NCBI GenBank assembly: GCA_026996635.1
Contig: JALWKH010000282.1
Span: 1-7,238, forward strand
Origin: Bacteroidales bacterium
GTDB taxonomy: Bacteria > Bacteroidota > Bacteroidia > Bacteroidales > JALTDM01
Direction: 5' to 3'
DNA length: 7,238 nucleotides
Part shown: positions 6,956 to 7,238 of the stretch, one piece after another
How positions within the stretch are numbered: the stretch's first letter is position 1
How the letters are laid out: every line of letters begins with the position of its first letter
The notes under the pieces: model-generated
The model's input: only the letters and a program-made list of their open reading frames with translations
Database searches by the model: none
What the model was told of the DNA's origin: nothing
Position numbers and translations under genes: made by a program

Positions 6956-7238
6956 ATGCTAAACGAAAAACTATATACCGAATTTGTTAACAGCACAAGC
7001 CTGAACCTGACAAGCGGGCAAGATGAGGCATTGAAAAAAATTGCGGGATTTATTTCAGGTACGGGCGAAGGAATTTTTGCCCTGAAAGGCTATGCAGGTA
7101 CGGGAAAAACTACCATTATCAGCATTCTGACAAGTGTTTTGGGGAAGTACGGTATGCCTGTAGTCTTGCTTGCACCTACAGGCATACCGTACTTCCCCAG
7201 AACATTTGTCAGAATGCTGATAATGGTAGTTTTTCCCG
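6956..7238 (+). CDS. N-terminus of a RecD-like SF1 DNA helicase, broken at a fold-back junction
   Basis: From ATG 6956 the frame encodes MLNEKLYTEF followed by a helicase Q-motif-like segment (LTSGQDEALKKI, residues 18-29). Walker A, GYAGTGKTT, is at 45-53, and motif Ia, VVLLAPTG, is at 69-76. This order and spacing fit the RecD-like ATP-dependent helicase found in Bacteroidota, an AAA/UvrD-type protein of several hundred residues. In that family APTG is normally followed by RAA. Here, after codon 76 (near 7182), the sequence becomes the reverse complement of the gene's own upstream DNA. The last 18 codons (IPYFPRTF...) are therefore not authentic helicase sequence, even though the frame stays open to the window edge. 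The ATG is the first in the open frame and gives a typical N-terminus. Treat the gene as genuine to about 7182 and interrupted thereafter. Confidence 0.8.
   Translation, partial: MLNEKLYTEFVNSTSLNLTSGQDEALKKIAGFISGTGEGIFALKGYAGTGKTTIISILTSVLGKYGMPVVLLAPTGIPYFPRTFVRMLIMVVFP
7101..7238. repeat. Near-perfect inverted repeat (fold-back) at the window edge
   Basis: The left arm is 7101-7163 and the right arm 7176-7238. They are reverse complements at 61 of 63 positions and are separated by a 12-nt spacer, tcttgcttgcac. The two mismatches are T7139 against G7200 and G7134 against T7205. The right arm ends exactly at the window edge, so the repeat may continue beyond it. The left arm is helicase coding sequence covering Walker A to just before motif Ia, so the right arm is an inverted copy of gene sequence. 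The most likely origin is a chimeric fold-back from amplification or assembly; a true inverted duplication is possible. Confidence 0.95.

Noticed and set aside
7101..7238. Transposon inverted repeats, an attachment site or an invertible promoter
   Set aside because: The arms are helicase coding sequence separated by only 12 nt, with no transposase or recombinase in view. A fold-back copy explains the structure better.
7101..7238. Hairpin telomere of a linear replicon
   Set aside because: It cannot be excluded from sequence alone. However, it would end the replicon inside the conserved core of a helicase gene, and the arms are not identical, so it is much less likely than a chimera.

Overview
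The window is AT-rich DNA that most likely comes from a member of the Bacteroidota, probably an uncultivated one. Three things point there: a secreted M14 peptidase with PKD modules and a C-terminal type IX secretion (T9SS) sorting domain; candidate promoters matching the Bacteroidota TAnnTTTG -7 element, with A/T-rich leaders and no clear Shine-Dalgarno sites at the starts examined; and a RecD-like helicase start of the type found in this phylum.

Positions 1-5937 hold a tightly packed minus-strand gene run. In transcription order it is: a deoxynucleoside kinase (5937-5323), endonuclease III nth (5320-4658), a hemerythrin-domain protein of the YtfE/ScdA type (4677-3916), a 927-residue secreted M14 carboxypeptidase (3869-1086), bifunctional ribD (1089-31), and the first codons of another gene that leaves the window (31-1). 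Gaps and overlaps are 2 nt, a 20-nt overlap, 46 nt, a 4-nt ATGA overlap and a 1-nt TAATG overlap, so the run probably behaves as one operon. A good promoter candidate lies upstream of the kinase at 5970-6001. The functions are mixed: nucleotide salvage, base-excision repair, a di-iron stress protein, extracellular proteolysis and riboflavin synthesis.

On the plus strand, tpx (thiol peroxidase, 6108-6614) is a single-gene unit with its own -7 element and a strong intrinsic terminator at 6643-6670. The gap 6615-6955 carries that terminator and a cluster of short degenerate repeats with a REP-like palindrome (6704-6797). A RecD-like helicase gene starts at 6956.

The most unusual structure is at the right edge. 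Positions 7101-7163 and 7176-7238 form a near-perfect inverted repeat (61 of 63 positions) that cuts the helicase gene immediately after its conserved APTG motif. The junction sits on an 8-nt inverted microhomology. The simplest reading is a fold-back chimera from amplification or assembly, or a template-switch inversion, rather than a functional element. I see no convincing new biological system. The remaining genes are recognisable families, and the points of interest are their arrangement, the cysteine-less ScdA_N-like domain and the edge palindrome.
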